Counted from the stretch's first letter, positions 47,138 to 59,600 are shown. The stretch is DNA of 64,000 nt from Mesostigma viride (GCA_009746045.1 RPFO01000027.1:1372976-1436975), one strand, 5' to 3'. Program-made: numbers and translations. The notes: a model not told the origin generated them from the sequence alone.

Positions 47138-47326
47138 GGGTTCATAAAGACAACAATTATTCAGTAAGAATTTAATAAATTAGGAACATATATCCGTTGG
47201 GAGTCACTGTTACACATATACCTGAAAAGGGGCATATGATTTTAAATACATTCTGAGCTACAACCTGCACGTGCATGGGTTTAGTTAACTGGCACCTATA
47301 CTAGAGGCCTGACATGGGGTGGAGCT

Positions 47327-49351
47327 TCAGTGCTTCCCCGCCTTCTCCTTCTCCCACACTGGGTGCTCCGCGTCCTTCTTCTCCGGCCCTGCCCATGGGT
47401 GCACCGGCCCCGCCTCCTCCTTCTCCTCACGGGACGATTCGCGCTCCACGCATGGCTGCAGCATCAGTTAGCACGGGCAAGACATAGCAGTAACCGCGCT
47501 ATGGCTGTTCTAGCACCAGCCTAGCAGACTGCCATGATCACTCAGCAAACCCACGACAGCTAAACCCTTGGCTGTCACAACCAGTCCATGCATCATTAAG
47601 TATGGGTACAGGGAAAGCTTCCCGCATATCCATGGCCATATGGATGGCAGCAACACAACGACTTGCCCCCTAGCCCCCCGTGCACACACAAAAACGTGGG
47701 TCGTGGCTTCCACGCCCCATCCGCCATGCATGCCAGCGCGTACCTTACTCGCATTCACACCGGGCTGCATCCCAGCGCCGTTGCTGTCCCCATGTGACAC
47801 GTCGGCTGATTAAGCAGATACACAGCAGAGTCTGATGTAAACCGCTAAACCCCAAACCCATGCAGACCACAGTCAAGGACGCGTGCATGTCAAGCCATGC
47901 CAATTGTGAACCGTACAGCAATTTACTTTTCAAGCCTGAAGAGGTGGATAGCAGATACTAGCCTGGAAGAGGTTACAGGGGCACATGTCCATTAGCGAGC
48001 GGAACAACACAGCTTACACCCTACAAGCGTACCGCACAATGTCCTCCTGCAATTGTCTGCAGATCTCCCAATGCCGCAGACATCTCCACTGCTCTCATGG
48101 CGATTGCAAATGCTTCATGCCGCTGACATCTCCACTGCTCTCATGGCGATTGCAAATGCTTGATGCCGCACCTCTGCTTACAGCAGAAAAGCTTCCTCCG
48201 GGCGAGGCACCTGACTGGAACCAACACCCATTCCTTGGCTTCACAACGTGGCCATGACAGCATCGTGAATCTGCTTCGCCAACGCCCACACTTCAGGACC
48301 CGCGCCCTGCACCGCCATGGCCACAGGCTGCACCGCTGCAATCGATGCAGCATTCACTGCCTGCGCCGCACCATGTACTGCATGCACGAAAGCCAATCCT
48401 GGCTCGGTTATCATGGTCTTGCCCGATTCCTGCTGCTTCTTCTTCTTCGATGCGGTCATGCGCACTTTATACCCCTTCCTCTCCAAGCACGCCTTCAGCA
48501 CCTGGCTCGTGCGGTGCTGAATATGCTTCTGAAGGCGCGCCTTCTAAACACGAAATGTTGGCAATGTATGATTCCCAAACGGCATGATAGGCACATAATC
48601 AGTCCCATGAATTGCTTTGCGGCAGTCAATGCACCAGAACACCTGTTGAAAAAAGAAGGTTATGCACGCTAGCGATTACCCGCGGCAAGAAGCAATCAAC
48701 ACGCCTCGCTAACAACTGCAACCACAATGTAATTCATGACGGGCCACTCACCGCTACCCTGCTCTCCTGCTTCAATGTCTCCCCATTCTCAAGGCCTCCA
48801 TTGTAAACCTCTCCGTCTTCACCATCGTCATCGTCTTCCTCTTCCTCCACTCCGACGTATCCGTGTTTCCTTTTCCTAAGATACCTAGGGTTGTTCAAGT
48901 CGTATGTGCGGCGTTGGCACACTTCCAACAAAATTTTGGCCGCCTCTACCCATTACCATTTATTCGTACTATCATAACATATCCAGGCGTTTGAAAAATC
49001 ATTCCCTCGTTCGAACTTCTACCCCTGGGCGTCCATGACGAGGCAGTCACGACGGGACGCAGATGCAAAAAAATAAAACAAGGCGACATCCCTTCAATCA
49101 TTGACCAAAAAACAGAATACGCGCAGAACTTGGATTTCAACACCACGCACCCATTACCAGCGAGCACGGCTGGCCTGCAACCGCCATCATTTCATAACCA
49201 GAAGCCAGGGCCCACACTCCATCCCGTTACCTCATCTTCCACGCACGGCTTCCGCTGCTTCCCTCTGCTCTTTCGCATTCTCCGCCAGCAACCTCGCCTT
49301 CTCCTCGTCCAACAATCCACTAAGAATAAAATCCCCTCTATTGGACGCCAT
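47327..49351 (-). CDS. Unrecognised zinc-finger protein gene, six exons, inside the CACTA element
   Basis: The model is 49351-49247, 48943-48752, 48642-48595, 48543-48245, 47783-47744 and 47455-47327, with GT-AG junctions and consistent phase, giving 270 residues. Exon 1 is helical (LLDEEKARLLAENAKEQREA). Exon 2 ends in an acidic run (EEEEDDDDGEDGE). Exons 3 and 4 together form a C-x2-C...H-x2-H finger (FWCIDCRKAI, then LQKHIQHRTSQVLKACLERK), of BED or C2H2 type. The last exon is charged. A 51-nt intron (48594-48544) is proposed because without it the frame has a TAG. The donor of exon 4 and acceptor of exon 5 are the weakest junctions. It may be the element's DNA-binding protein or a captured host gene; this is inference. 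Confidence 0.5.
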
Positions 49352-49619
49352 TCAGACGAACTTTGCTAGCGTCTTTTCACCGGCCCCAGCACACATAATC
49401 TATAGCCGCTTAATGACAACGGCCGACAACGACAACTGCTGAATAGGCGAAAAAGGCTGATAACTACATTTTTATATTTCGCTGCATTTGCTAATAGACA
49501 CGCACGTTCTCCCACTTCTCCATTACAATATAATTATCCATCTGGCCGTGTACAGGCAAAGATCCCCGAAGTAGCTTACTGAAACGTATCTTACAGCATC
49601 GGATCACTGGCACCTAATC

Positions 49620-49850
49620 TACAGGTGGTAGATTACCAACCAAGACCCGTCGCGGTAATTTACTCTGTCGGTAATGTACTACCAAAGATGTGCAGTCGTA
49701 ACGTTACTCTTACTTACGGCTAGTAAAATTACTACCAATCATCCTACGTAGTAATGATTACGGCGTTGGATCTCACGCCTCGGATCTAGGTAGTAAGATA
49801 AGACCTCGTAATTTACGCCTCGGATACTACTGCTGGACGCTATTTCTGGC
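49620..49850 (-). repeat. Right subterminal repeats of the CACTA element, inner part
   Basis: Motifs TTACGCCTCGGAT, GGATCTCACGCCTCGGATCT and GTAATTTAC in the orientation expected for the right end. They are cut off from the terminal part (50956-51043) by the LINE insertion. Confidence 0.65.
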
Positions 49851-50955
49851 CACAATGGGTGTCTGTATCAACTATCCACCTTATATGCGTACACGCCAGC
49901 TTCCCAGTGTCACCGCATACGCGTAGTCCCATGGTCTGTGCCAAGATCTTGCATGATCCAGCCGGACCCATTATCCCCGGTTGAGAGCATTACATGGCTA
50001 CACGTGGGCAACACACGGCTCGATCTACTACATCTGGACCCGGTTGAATTTGGATGGGTCTTAACCAAGGGGGACATCAGAACCAGCAAATGTATCTTTG
50101 AGTACACCGCAGATTGGGGTTATGATATCTTGTTGCATATGTACCATCAGCCCCACCCGGGCCGAGCCCGCTGGGGAATACATTGGCCGGGCTACACTTG
50201 GGTTAAGATGATTACCCTGGCGGTAGACCACCCTCTCGTGGACCGCAGGGCCACTGATGTACAACACCTTTTGATGCATAGGGCGATAGGGGTCTGCGCC
50301 ATGCTCCACGAGCGTTTTGGTCATGATGCATCATGCCTGTGCACGCACCCTAGTGAAACCATTGAGCACAGGTTTCTTTACTGTAATCTCCCTGGGGTTT
50401 GGACGTGGCTCATTAACATCTGGGCCGCATGGACGGCATCGCCACCCACTCTCCCAATCAGCGTGCGTACCATCATTTTCGGTATTGCTGGCACACCAGG
50501 GTCCGAGCTTTCAGTTTCCCAAGCAGAATGGATATGGCTACGCACTACTATGCTATACGCGATCTGGACCATACGCAACGAGACAGTCTTTAAGGTCCGC
50601 GAGGAGTATACCCGCGGCGGCGTAGTCCGGCGCTTTATATACCTATGGAATGCGGCTATGCGCCGCTACTGGCTGTTAGCTCAGGAACAACACAGGGTGT
50701 GGGACCCAGGGCCCAATAACGACAAGCCCAGCCCGCTCCAGCTTTTTCATGATCTACTGGGCCGTAATCAGGTATTCACCAGTATGCCTCATGGCGACAT
50801 CACTCAGGTCCAATGGCTTCCCTGGTCTAATAACGCGCCCTATTAGCCTTTCACCTGTCACCGCCACACGTGTGTGTGCCCACCTTCATTAGGATTCGCT
50901 GATACTCATTTCCCCTCTCACCTCTTTGGTCCATAATTGGCTAATAAAATATACC
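49851..50955 (+). mobile_element. LINE fragment with zf-RVT C-terminus
   Basis: A frame open from 49938 to the TAG at 50846 (302 codons) carries CLCTHPSETIEHRFLYCNLP, the C-x-C...H-x4-C zinc-binding segment found after LINE reverse transcriptases, then VWTWLINIWAAW and LYAIWTIRNETVF, also characteristic. It is 5'-truncated, ends in a short 3' stretch with AATAAAAT, and lies within the right subterminal repeats of the CACTA element. Confidence 0.7.
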
Positions 50956-51043
50956 CATTTCCCCGAATTTACGCCTCGGATGGAGGCTTAGCAGGGATTA
51001 CCTATTGGCTATATTTGGAATAAACGTACACCTATTTACCTGG

Positions 51044-51092
51044 AATTTACGCCTCGGATGCTTTTTACCACCCTCGGACGAAAAGTATAGTG
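51044..51092 (-). repeat. Right terminal inverted repeat
   Basis: Exact reverse complement of 39750-39798, ending in TAGTG. Subterminal motif AATTTACGCCTCGGATG lies at its inner edge. Confidence 0.9.
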
Positions 51093-51109
51093 TGATTCTG
51101 TTGGCCCCC

Positions 51110-51215
51110 CATGCATTGGGAGTATATATGTAGCATATAGCCCTAGGAATATGTGCTACATGATCTCCCGATGGCGGCATGTTATAATTTAATTTAATTT
51201 TTTTAATAGCCCTAG
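51110..51215 (+). repeat. Hairpin-B tails
   Basis: GCATTGGGAGTATATATG (about 51113) and GCTACATGATCTCCCGATGGC (about 51152) followed by ATAATTTAATTTAATTT. The second is the canonical 3' end of the family at 15232 and 46800. Confidence 0.55.
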
Positions 51216-51329
51216 CTTGAGAAGGGGCATATGGCCTATAATACAATCTAAGCTACTTCCTGCAAGGGTGGGATTGTAAACGACACTTGCTCTAGGTGCA
51301 CCAGGGCACCTGCATCCCCATGATCTATC

Positions 51330-51680
51330 AAGCTATGCCCGCCACCCGAGGACTTTTCGTGATAGACTCGGCATGGACATGTGCTACACTAGACGTGACG
51401 GGCTCACCCCCGGGCAACCTCCTGGTTTATCTGTAATATGGAGGCAGATGGTGCGCAAGGATAGATGGCAAGTAGTGATGAAGGAGACCACCCCCAAGCC
51501 TGTGGGGGCTCCGCGTGTGACCAAGTATGGCATTCATAGCGATTCGGGCCGCGGTGCCCACACCCCTGTAACTAGGACCTAGATAGCTTATTAATTAATT
51601 CCATCCCATGTTCCCCTCCCACTGAGGACTTATGCTCACGTGACGCAGTCACATGTCTATTAATTAATTAATTAATGCCC
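51330..51680 (+). mobile_element. 3' end of a hairpin-A LINE, best-preserved tail
   Basis: Matches the minus-strand copy at 38075-38420 almost throughout. It includes the 69-codon frame 51373-51582 with TRRDGLTPGQPPGLSVIWRQ, the GGCATTCATAGCGATTCGGG block, the CCCATGTTCCCCTCCCACTG block, hairpin A (51637-51655) and an ATTA-repeat tail (51657-51676). Whether the 69-codon frame is translated is unknown; it stays open in both copies. Confidence 0.65.
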
Positions 51681-51849
51681 AGCTAAGGGGGAGCCTGTCA
51701 TGGGGGGGAAGATCATCATAGCTGTACAAAAGCGAGAGCGTGGCATCTCAGCAGAGAGCAGCTCTCTGCATAGGCACAGCATAACTAAATAAAGCCAGGC
51801 ATCATCTGGTGCGTGGCGCGTCATGGGCACACGTGTACATGGCTAAATA

Positions 51850-52000
51850 ATGCTAAACGGTTGGGGGATGATGCAGACGATATTTGTTTAAACTTTTGTG
51901 TAATTATTTTTCTAATGAGATTAGCATAGTACTCCGTGGCATGCCTTTGCGCATGACACGCAAGTACTTACATACTTACTTACTAAACAATGCTCGTGAA
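51850..52000 (+). repeat. Dispersed 3'-end repeat shared with 27597-27760
   Basis: Shares GATGATGCAGACGATA, TTTGTGTAATTAT, AATGAGATTAGCATAG and ACTCCGTGGCATGCCT in order with the segment inside PHAF1 intron 1. The coding remnant seen there is absent here. Confidence 0.6.
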
Positions 52001-52081
52001 TCAGCTGGGATAATGCCTGTAGGAGGCGTACATGTACATGGCCACGGTCTATCTATTCTACACTACTGCTGCTGTATTCCC

Positions 52082-52244
52082 CTAAGCTGGGGTGTCTGGA
52101 GTCACTGGGGCCGCGGGGGTCGCATGCCAGGGCTTGTGGCCGACGTAGATGGCCGCCCCCTTCCAGTACACCGGCTGCCCCGCCTTGGTCTGCCGGAGCT
52201 GGAGGTAGGTCGGCCATAGCTCCCGTCGCCGTTGTTGCTGCGCC
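52082..52244 (-). pseudogene. LINE ORF1 protein, C-terminal piece (split by LTR element)
   Basis: The minus-strand frame reads LAQQQRRRELWPTYL, then QPVYWKGAAIYVGHKPW, and stops at 52082. This is the same C-terminal domain as in the ORF1 at 7010-8278. The rest of the gene lies at 62980-63714, beyond the LTR retrotransposon. Confidence 0.7.
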
Positions 52245-52629
52245 AGGGTAGTTGCGAGAGAGTGAATGCCCTGAATTCCGCCATGGTTCTTGCAGGAATG
52301 TTGCCTTTATTAACCCCTCAACCGTCTTTGACTCGTGACTAAAATGAGTCACGAGTTGCACAGTATGCCACAGGTGCCCCCATTCAGCCTAATTATTTTT
52401 TCTAGACCATACTAGGAACCAAGCATAACCATATTAGGGCCCACCTGGGGGTATAGTGGGTGGTCCCAGTGCTAGCCCCCCCTGCTCTATAAATAGCCCC
52501 CCCCTCAGGGGGGTACGGTGAGTGTGCGCGGTGACACCCTTATAATGGATGATAGACCCCTTTCCTCAATGAGTTGACCCTGGGGTTGGTTTTGTAGATA
52601 GATTTTTTAGTTAGGATGGGATACAAACA

Positions 52630-53220
52630 CTAAAAATTGTAACTCCCCCAGGGACCCATCAGCTGGTGCTAAAAATAACTGGTGACTATTTCGAGTCGCG
52701 AGTTTTTGGGGGGCTAAAATAGGCATCCTAGTGCAGTTTTGAACATGGAAACGATATGCAAGCATGGAGTATGGGCAAACATGCATGCTAACACTTATTC
52801 CAACCTGTGTGCCACCAATACCTGCCATAACCACTACAGGTCCCTGCCGGATATGATTGGAGACGACTACGCGCGGGCCGCGAGTACGGGGTTCACAACC
52901 TTATCATACATGATGGAGCACGTATACCTTGGATTTCACCCTAGTATTTCAGGGGGGACTGCAACTGTACCCAAGCACTACATCCAAACACTTACATGTC
53001 TTGTTTCACCCAGGGACCCACAAGATAATGCTAAAAATAGCTGGTGACTATTCTGAGTGACCAGTTTGGGGGGGCTAGAATAAACATCCTAGTGCAGTTT
53101 TGAACATGGAAATGATAGGTAAGCATGAAACATGCATGATTATGTTTATTCCAGCTCCTATGTGGCACAAATATATGCCACAATAAGCGTAAATGCTTGC
53201 AGACCCGCTGATACTGTGGT
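52630..53220. repeat. Tandem duplication inside the piggyBac element
   Basis: Two copies, about 370 bp apart, of a block with CAGGGACCCA, GCTAAAAATA, CTGGTGACTAT, GGCATCCTAGTGCAGTTTTG or its variant, and GAACATGGAAAYGATA. Confidence 0.75.
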
Positions 53221-53286
53221 ACTTATTTTTACATGCATGATGGACCTTGCACACAAAGTCAAAACATCCCAGCACTCCTAGATAAA

Positions 53287-54861
53287 TTAGTGACCAAGGG
53301 ACCATGCATGCAGTAACACTGAAAATTGCCAACTAGAAATAGGTGGCACTGTGACCATCACGGAGCAGATTTTCAAACTGCACAAGTTATGCATAAACAT
53401 GAAAGCTAATAAGACATGACCATGAAACAATAACCCATGCAGGCTAACAACATGAAACCAAATAACACATGCACAGGTGGGTCCATGAAACAATAACACA
53501 CACTTCAAACCATGCCGGCCCATGGTGATACACGGCGCGCATGAGCGCGGGCAGGAAAGGCCAAACGCCATGCCACGTAGGCAACAAATGCTAGCATTCT
53601 TAGTCAGCCTCCGTAGGACTATATCCCAGGCGGACATGCTCCGCCCTGAGATGGCGGCGCCGCGCCACCCCCTTGAGCTTCCGGGTGGTGGCTGCTGACC
53701 CCTCGTGGTAGTGGCGCCCTTGAAATTCTTGGCGCATTCGCCACGCTGGGAGAGGCGCTGCCATACCCGCTGCTTCGTCACGTTGAAGTCCAGCCCCTCC
53801 ACCTGCCCGGAGTGGAAGAGGCCGAAGCAGTTCCGCTCGCTGTTGCTGCAGAACGCCATGTCACAGTGCTCGCACATGACCGAGGTCTTGTGCTTCCTGC
53901 CTTGCGCGCAGCACAGTTGGCACAGCACCTGCTCCACCCAGAAATTTGCCCATCTCATGCATTGTTAAGGGGTGCCACTCACGCTCACCTGGCTTGCCCG
54001 CCCCCTTGAGCTCAGCATAGTCGTTGGTCTCCTTGACAATCTTGGCCACGACATCACGTTGGGACCAGAAAAGGGAGAACAGCCCGAGGGGCCCAAACTC
54101 GAGCTGGGCAGGGGAAAGGTTTTGATAGCAGGCGGTACCCGTCATCGGCGACAGCACCGGAGTATCGGGAAAAGGAAACACACCTGGCTTGCCGAAACCA
54201 GATTTCCAGACAGTCTCGGCTGGCTCCTCAGTGGCAGGAGTGTCGTTAGGAAAAACGAATCATCGAGCTCAGCCTCACCGCTCGGCACCGGACCCTCCGC
54301 ACCCTTCTGGTAAACAAAGTCGTCATCGGAAGCGTCCGAGACAACGCTCTCGCTGGCCGCCGCCTTGGTCTGACGGCGCCTTTTCGGGGCGTGGCTGATG
54401 GCTGGGTTCTTCTTCGGGTTGCCGACAGCGCGCTTCCCCGGCTCGCGTCGCTTGACCGGTGTGGGCAGCTCGATATCCTCGGATTTGTCGTCGTCGTCCT
54501 CGCCGGCGTCAGAATCGCTATCCTGGCCCTGCTCGCTATCATCGTCACTGCTACCTGCCGTTGGGACCTTCCTGGCGGCGCATTCTTTCACTAGAGCTTC
54601 GTACTCATCTGAGCTGCACGAATATATGAAAATCTGCTCACGGGTGAATGGGTACGTGAGCTTGTCGTCCGGGAAATAGCACCGTGCACCATCTCCGGAC
54701 CTGTTCACTGTCACTACCTTGCCCGGCAAACGTACCTCGCTTTGTTTTTCCCCATACTGCTCTATCGCCCAGTCTCGTCCGAATTTTTCCACAGGCACTG
54801 CCATGAAAATGCCCTTCTTTACCTTGAAAGTCCGTATATCTGCCTGCATTTCGTCCGCCAT
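53287..54861 (-). pseudogene. piggyBac-like transposase lacking its catalytic core
   Basis: The N-terminal frame (54861-54250) starts at an ATG and has a charged tail with acidic runs and a KRRRQTK stretch. After a frameshift near 54250, a segment with LFWSQRDVVAKIVKETNDYA and EWHPLTMHEMGKFL follows, which is the start of the piggyBac transposase domain. It then passes directly, in another frame, into a cysteine-rich C-terminus (CQLC, then CEHCDMAFCSNSERNCFGLFH), the zinc-binding end of these proteins. About 300 residues holding the catalytic aspartates are absent, so this copy could only move with help in trans. Confidence 0.7.
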
Positions 54862-55733
54862 GTCTACGTCCGCGCTCCCCCCTTTTTTCGCATCCTTCGT
54901 TTTCGTACGTTTTTGTCAATTTTTTTTACCGCCCAAACCTGCATGCACCAGGGTACCCTGTTGACTTTGACCAGGGTTTCCACCCTGATACGGTGGTCAA
55001 ATACGGTCAGACAAGTGTCCTACGGATAGAGTGAATCTAGATCTTTTCGGTGGTCTAGTTGGTTCCCGCCAAAACCCTCCCGCCAAATCCCTACAGGGCG
55101 CACAAACTCATGCCGAATGTGAGGCATGAGAAAAACTCGCAGTCGAAAATCGGCACGAGGACGGTTTAGGGGTTAAGAATAAGGAACACAGACGTAAGTC
55201 ACGTCACTTCCAAGACTGCACCGACGCAGCACAGACAACAGGGTCGCAGTGCCAAGAGAACGTGCACGCAAGAACTAGCGTCCCGGTGCGACCAAGTCAC
55301 ACATATAGCTTGCTAGGGACGCGTCCAAGTATTCAGCTGTACTGTCACAGCTGAACTGTCAATCAATTGATTACACAGACTCTGGCACGCCTTTGGCGCG
55401 CAGATCTATCACTTGTCCATACGGCTAGTCCTGTGGACCTATCCGTACACTACTCAGTATCAATTGTCTCATAGGTCCTGGCGCGCTACAGTGCGCCTAC
55501 CTATCAATTGACCATCAAGTCCTGTACAAGTCCTGTCAACGTCCTGCGGACTATCAAAGTGACACTTGTACATCCTGTGTCCGTACGCGCCCACAGTGGC
55601 GCGCCGGGTACTGTCGGCACAGCCTAGGAAACGTCATAACTTTTACGTTCCTTAACCAAATGAGGCGTTCAAGGTGCCGCTGGAAAGAGCGTAACAATCT
55701 CTATCCATCTAACGTAAATCCTTTACGTTAACT

Positions 55734-55757
55734 CCAATCCCTTCTTTTCTTTAGGGA
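55734..55757 (-). other. Polypurine tract of the LTR retrotransposon
   Basis: On the minus strand AAAGAAAAGAAGGGATTGG abuts the 3' LTR, the position where plus-strand DNA synthesis is primed. Confidence 0.65.
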
Positions 55758-56682
55758 TCACATCCCCTGCCAGGGACCCTTGAAGTAGCTTGAAATGTCC
55801 TTCACTCCAGCTTGAAGCTTGAACAGATGTCTTTAATGGCCATTGCCATTCCCCCAGCCTTTTCTTTTAAGGAACTGGAAAAGAAACAGATCTGCCACAG
55901 GGAAAACCATTCCATGAGAAATGGATAAAAACCTATGGAAGTGGCATTACAGAGTACCACCAGATATTAGAACAAACAAAATTAAATACATACAGGTTAA
56001 TTCTATGAGGTCTTCTCCAGGAATTAATCCCATCACCTCGGTAGAGCCTCCAGTACAATGACCTTCTGGCGGTGAGTTACATTAATCCCAGATACTAATC
56101 CCATAAAACCCAGTACATATTCAATATAAGTACAATAAATCCATGACAATTAAAATACCACTTGACAAAGTAAGGCGTATTACAATAGTTTGCCTGTCAT
56201 TCTCTCAACAGGGGTCTATTGGCGCCCGTCTTACGGCGCCCGTCTACTTGCCAGATGGTAAACTGCCACAGCAAACAAATGACAAAATGAAACACATAGG
56301 CAACAATTAAATCCTGCCCTGGGGAACTAGGGAAGTCTGAACAGGCAAACACCTGAACAGGCCAGCTTGTAGAAACATAATACCAGGGAATCGAACCCCG
56401 CCCTATAAACCCCAGAATAAAGGTTCCCAGACCATTGTGAGAGGTATGTACAAATATACATTTCTTTTAAAATAGAATACATGGTCTGTAATGGACCTGT
56501 CAACCTTGTGTAGTCAACAGCATGAACCCCAGCCAAAACCTGGCTGTATCCTGATTAAAATCAGAGTGAGTGTACCATGGTCCATGAGCCTTAGTACAGA
56601 CTAAAATACAGGTATTATGCCAGTCACAATGCTGACACTACCACACAATCTGCTCTCCAATGCCCTATAACCAGGCACCAGC
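55758..56682 (-). other. 3' internal region of the LTR retrotransposon, no gene seen
   Basis: Small frames only (the longest is 69 codons, minus strand, 56536-56327). None resembles an envelope or other known protein. Confidence 0.4.
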
Positions 56683-59600
56683 TTAGACAGCTTGCTGAGA
56701 TGGGTCCATCAGAGACTGAAGAACCTTGTATTGCACTGCTGCCTTCTGCACTAGCTTGGTCAAAGCATCAGCAGGATTGTCAACCCCAGGGATATGCTCA
56801 ATATTGGCCAAGGAGGACAATTCCTTAAGAAGGAGATAATCCAAGTCCCTACTTCTGGCCATCTGCCTGTGCACAAACTGCACCATCCCCATGGAGTCTG
56901 TTTTTAGAAGAGTGGTAACCTGAAGTGGCCAAGGAGTGTTAGAAGTCATCTGATGAAGCAACTCCTTCAGATAAAGGCTTGTGTGAATGCCTTCACAAAT
57001 AGCCCTGCATTCTGCCACATCACTGCTGACAGCCACCCGTTTGTGCAGGCGACTAAACCAGCTCACCAAACTCCCCAGGCCTTCCTGTCTGAGCACAAAG
57101 AGCCCTGCAGCCCTGCCCCTGACCTTGGAGACCTGCCTGCTGTCCATTGAGCTATCCACATACAGCTCCATGCAAATGGGTTGTGATAAATCCACTGCAG
57201 ACAACAGAATGCCAGATGAAGCCCTGACCTGATCAGCCACCTTGGCAGACCCTAGCTCCACCAGCATGTCATCAGGCAACCTGGCTATGACCATAAGGTC
57301 TGGCCTGGAAATGCCTGCCACCCAAGCAACCATGCCCCTCACCATGGGACACAGTGCCTGTGTGATGACTGGAGGAAGCTTGCTAATGAGGGTCTCTTGA
57401 TAATCATTGCCCCCCACCAGCAGCATACGCCACTCCCCCCCTTCTTCACCAGTGTGGCCTCCATGCCCACAAACAGTAGAGGCTCATTCTCCACCTGCCA
57501 TTGCTCCCTACCCAGAGGAAACTTGGACTTAATGATGGAGATCAGCTCCTTAAGCCACGACGTGGGAGCTATCAGATGTAGGTCATCCCCGTGCAGCGAA
57601 GCATACACTGGTAGGCCTTCCCATTGCCCCAGAAACAGACAGGGGTCTACAGGAGAGACCTTCAAGTTGCAATGCTCCTTCAGGAAACGGTTGAGAGTCT
57701 CCCTCCAGATTATTGGACTTGACCTCAGGCCCTCCAGGCCCTTGAGGATTTTAAGGAACTCAGTGTGAATGTCCCTTTTCCATACAGCAGGCACCCTGAC
57801 ATAGAAAGGCGTCTTGCCCTCCCACTTTTCCTGTGCCACATCTGCATCCCCCTCCAGAAATGCCCTCTTGAAGTCTACCACCACTGAGCCATAGTCCAAG
57901 CCCTTGTTGAGAAGGCCTAGAAATACACACAGCAGCAGCCTCCAAGTGTCATGCAACATGCCAGGGGTATACAACTCCTCAGCAGTGCACTCACCAGTAC
58001 CCTTGAACTCATTCAGCACTGGCCTGACATGTGGTACCTTGACCCCGTCCACCTCCTTCATCTTGATGACAAACTTGAGCTTGAGTAGACGTCGTGCAGG
58101 AGGCAGGTCATTGACAGGTTCCACGCATTTCTTGGAGATCCAGTCCTCCCCAGATTTAATCAGACCCAGTGTGACCTGGGGACACATAATGGGAGAGGAC
58201 ATGAGCTTCACCAGGCCTTGGTAGTTGATAGGGCTGTGTCCAGCAAGTGAGTGAGGACCAATGCCCAAACTGCTTGGATGACTAGCAGCTGGCAATATGA
58301 GGTCATCAACCAAGGGCTCCTGCCCCTGGCACACTTGCACACGCTTAACCGACCTGGTTACTGCACGTGATAGGTGAGTGGTCCTGAAATTAATCAGTGG
58401 GACCTGACCAGCCCCTTCCTTAGTCAGGAGAGAGGACGTGATCACTACCCCATCCTGGCATAGGAAATTCTGCCCCAGAAGAGCAGGTCCCTGATAGCCC
58501 TCCAAGACACAAAATGCAGTGTCCTGTCCAAGGATAGGAAAGATACCTCACCCAGTACCTTCACGTGTACCCCGCCACTGAAGTCAGACACAAACTGATA
58601 GCTGGGTTCAGTCATGCTGTACCCTGCTGCAGCCCTGGTCCCAATGATGGAAACCTGAGAATTAGTGTCTACCTCTAAGGCAGTGTCCAGCCCCAGATTG
58701 CCATGCCACCTGAGCTTGGCTACCTTGGGCTGCTTCTTGGCTCTTTGTAGAGCCCCAATCAATCCAGCCAAACTTGTCCCCCTGGGCTTGGTTAGCCTTG
58801 GGCTTGACAGTTGACTCCCCAGCTGTTGACCTTGCAGCCTGTTCAACAAGTACCTCTGCAACCTGGCCAGGGCTGACAGATTCCCCTGCAACAGATGTGG
58901 TCGTTGCGTCAGTGATGTCACTTGGGACCTGAAAATCCTGCAGATCCTGTGAGCCTTGTGCCTGACTGCCCTCATTCATCAGGTTAGGCTTGACATATGA
59001 CCAACTCAGCCGGTGCACATGCTTTGGTTCGTCCTCCATGCTGACCAAGCATGCGTGGCTAGCTTCATCAACCTGGGTAACCACCCCAGGACTCCAGCTA
59101 CCACGTTTGCCATAAAGGCTAGGTTCCTTCCAAGCTAGGACCTTCTGACCCACTTGTGGCTCCAGCATCTTCCAACCCCGGTCCTTCTCCCTCAGCTTGG
59201 CAAAGGTGACATGTGCAGCATGTTTCCAGCCCTCCAGCACATGTGGTGGGCACAGGCCATGATATAGACCCATTGGGCTGACAGCAACTCCATCATAGTA
59301 GAAGTTAACCCTGCTGTTCAGCTGCTGCTCCACGTTCCTCAGCCATGCACTCCTGACAAGTGCAGGTGCAGACAAGGGTACCCAGTCTTCAGAGATGATC
59401 AATTTCTTGACCTCCTGGATTGCCCTCTCGATAGCACCCTGCTGCCCATGAGCCTCCCTAGGTGTAACCAGCAACTCAGGAAGGGTGGGATCACCCTTGA
59501 GATGCTGAAACTGCATGTCCACCTGGATCCTTGTGGTAGGAAACTTGGCTCTTACATTCTGCAGGGCAGCCAGCAAGTACCTGTTCTTCATAGAAGGTAA

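Larger units (their letters stand above)
52314..55172 (-). mobile_element. piggyBac-type element, 2.86 kb, non-autonomous
   Basis: Flanked by TTAA on both sides (52310-52313 and 55173-55176), the target duplication of the piggyBac superfamily. The ends are inverted repeats, CCCCTCAACCGTC on the left and CCCCTAAACCGTC on the right. The intact 5' LTR at 62410-62420 shows the same site with a single TTAA, which proves the insertion. Inside are a transposase remnant and a tandem duplication. Confidence 0.85.
52250..55733 (-). repeat. 3' LTR, split by a piggyBac element
   Basis: Two parts, 52250-52313 and 55177-55733, make 621 bp. They match the 5' LTR except for a 4-bp difference near 55223 and rare substitutions. 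The ends are AGTT and AACT in place of the usual TG and CA. Confidence 0.9.

Noticed and set aside
48544-48546. In-frame TAG as a nonsense mutation or a reassigned stop codon
   Set aside because: A 51-nt GT-AG intron removes it and gives proper finger spacing. PHAF1, gag and pol have long frames without internal TAA/TAG, so the standard code fits.
55177-55733. A separate 557-bp TTAA-flanked element, repeated at 62421-62974
   Set aside because: The match extends through 52250-52313 once the piggyBac element is removed, so these are parts of LTRs.
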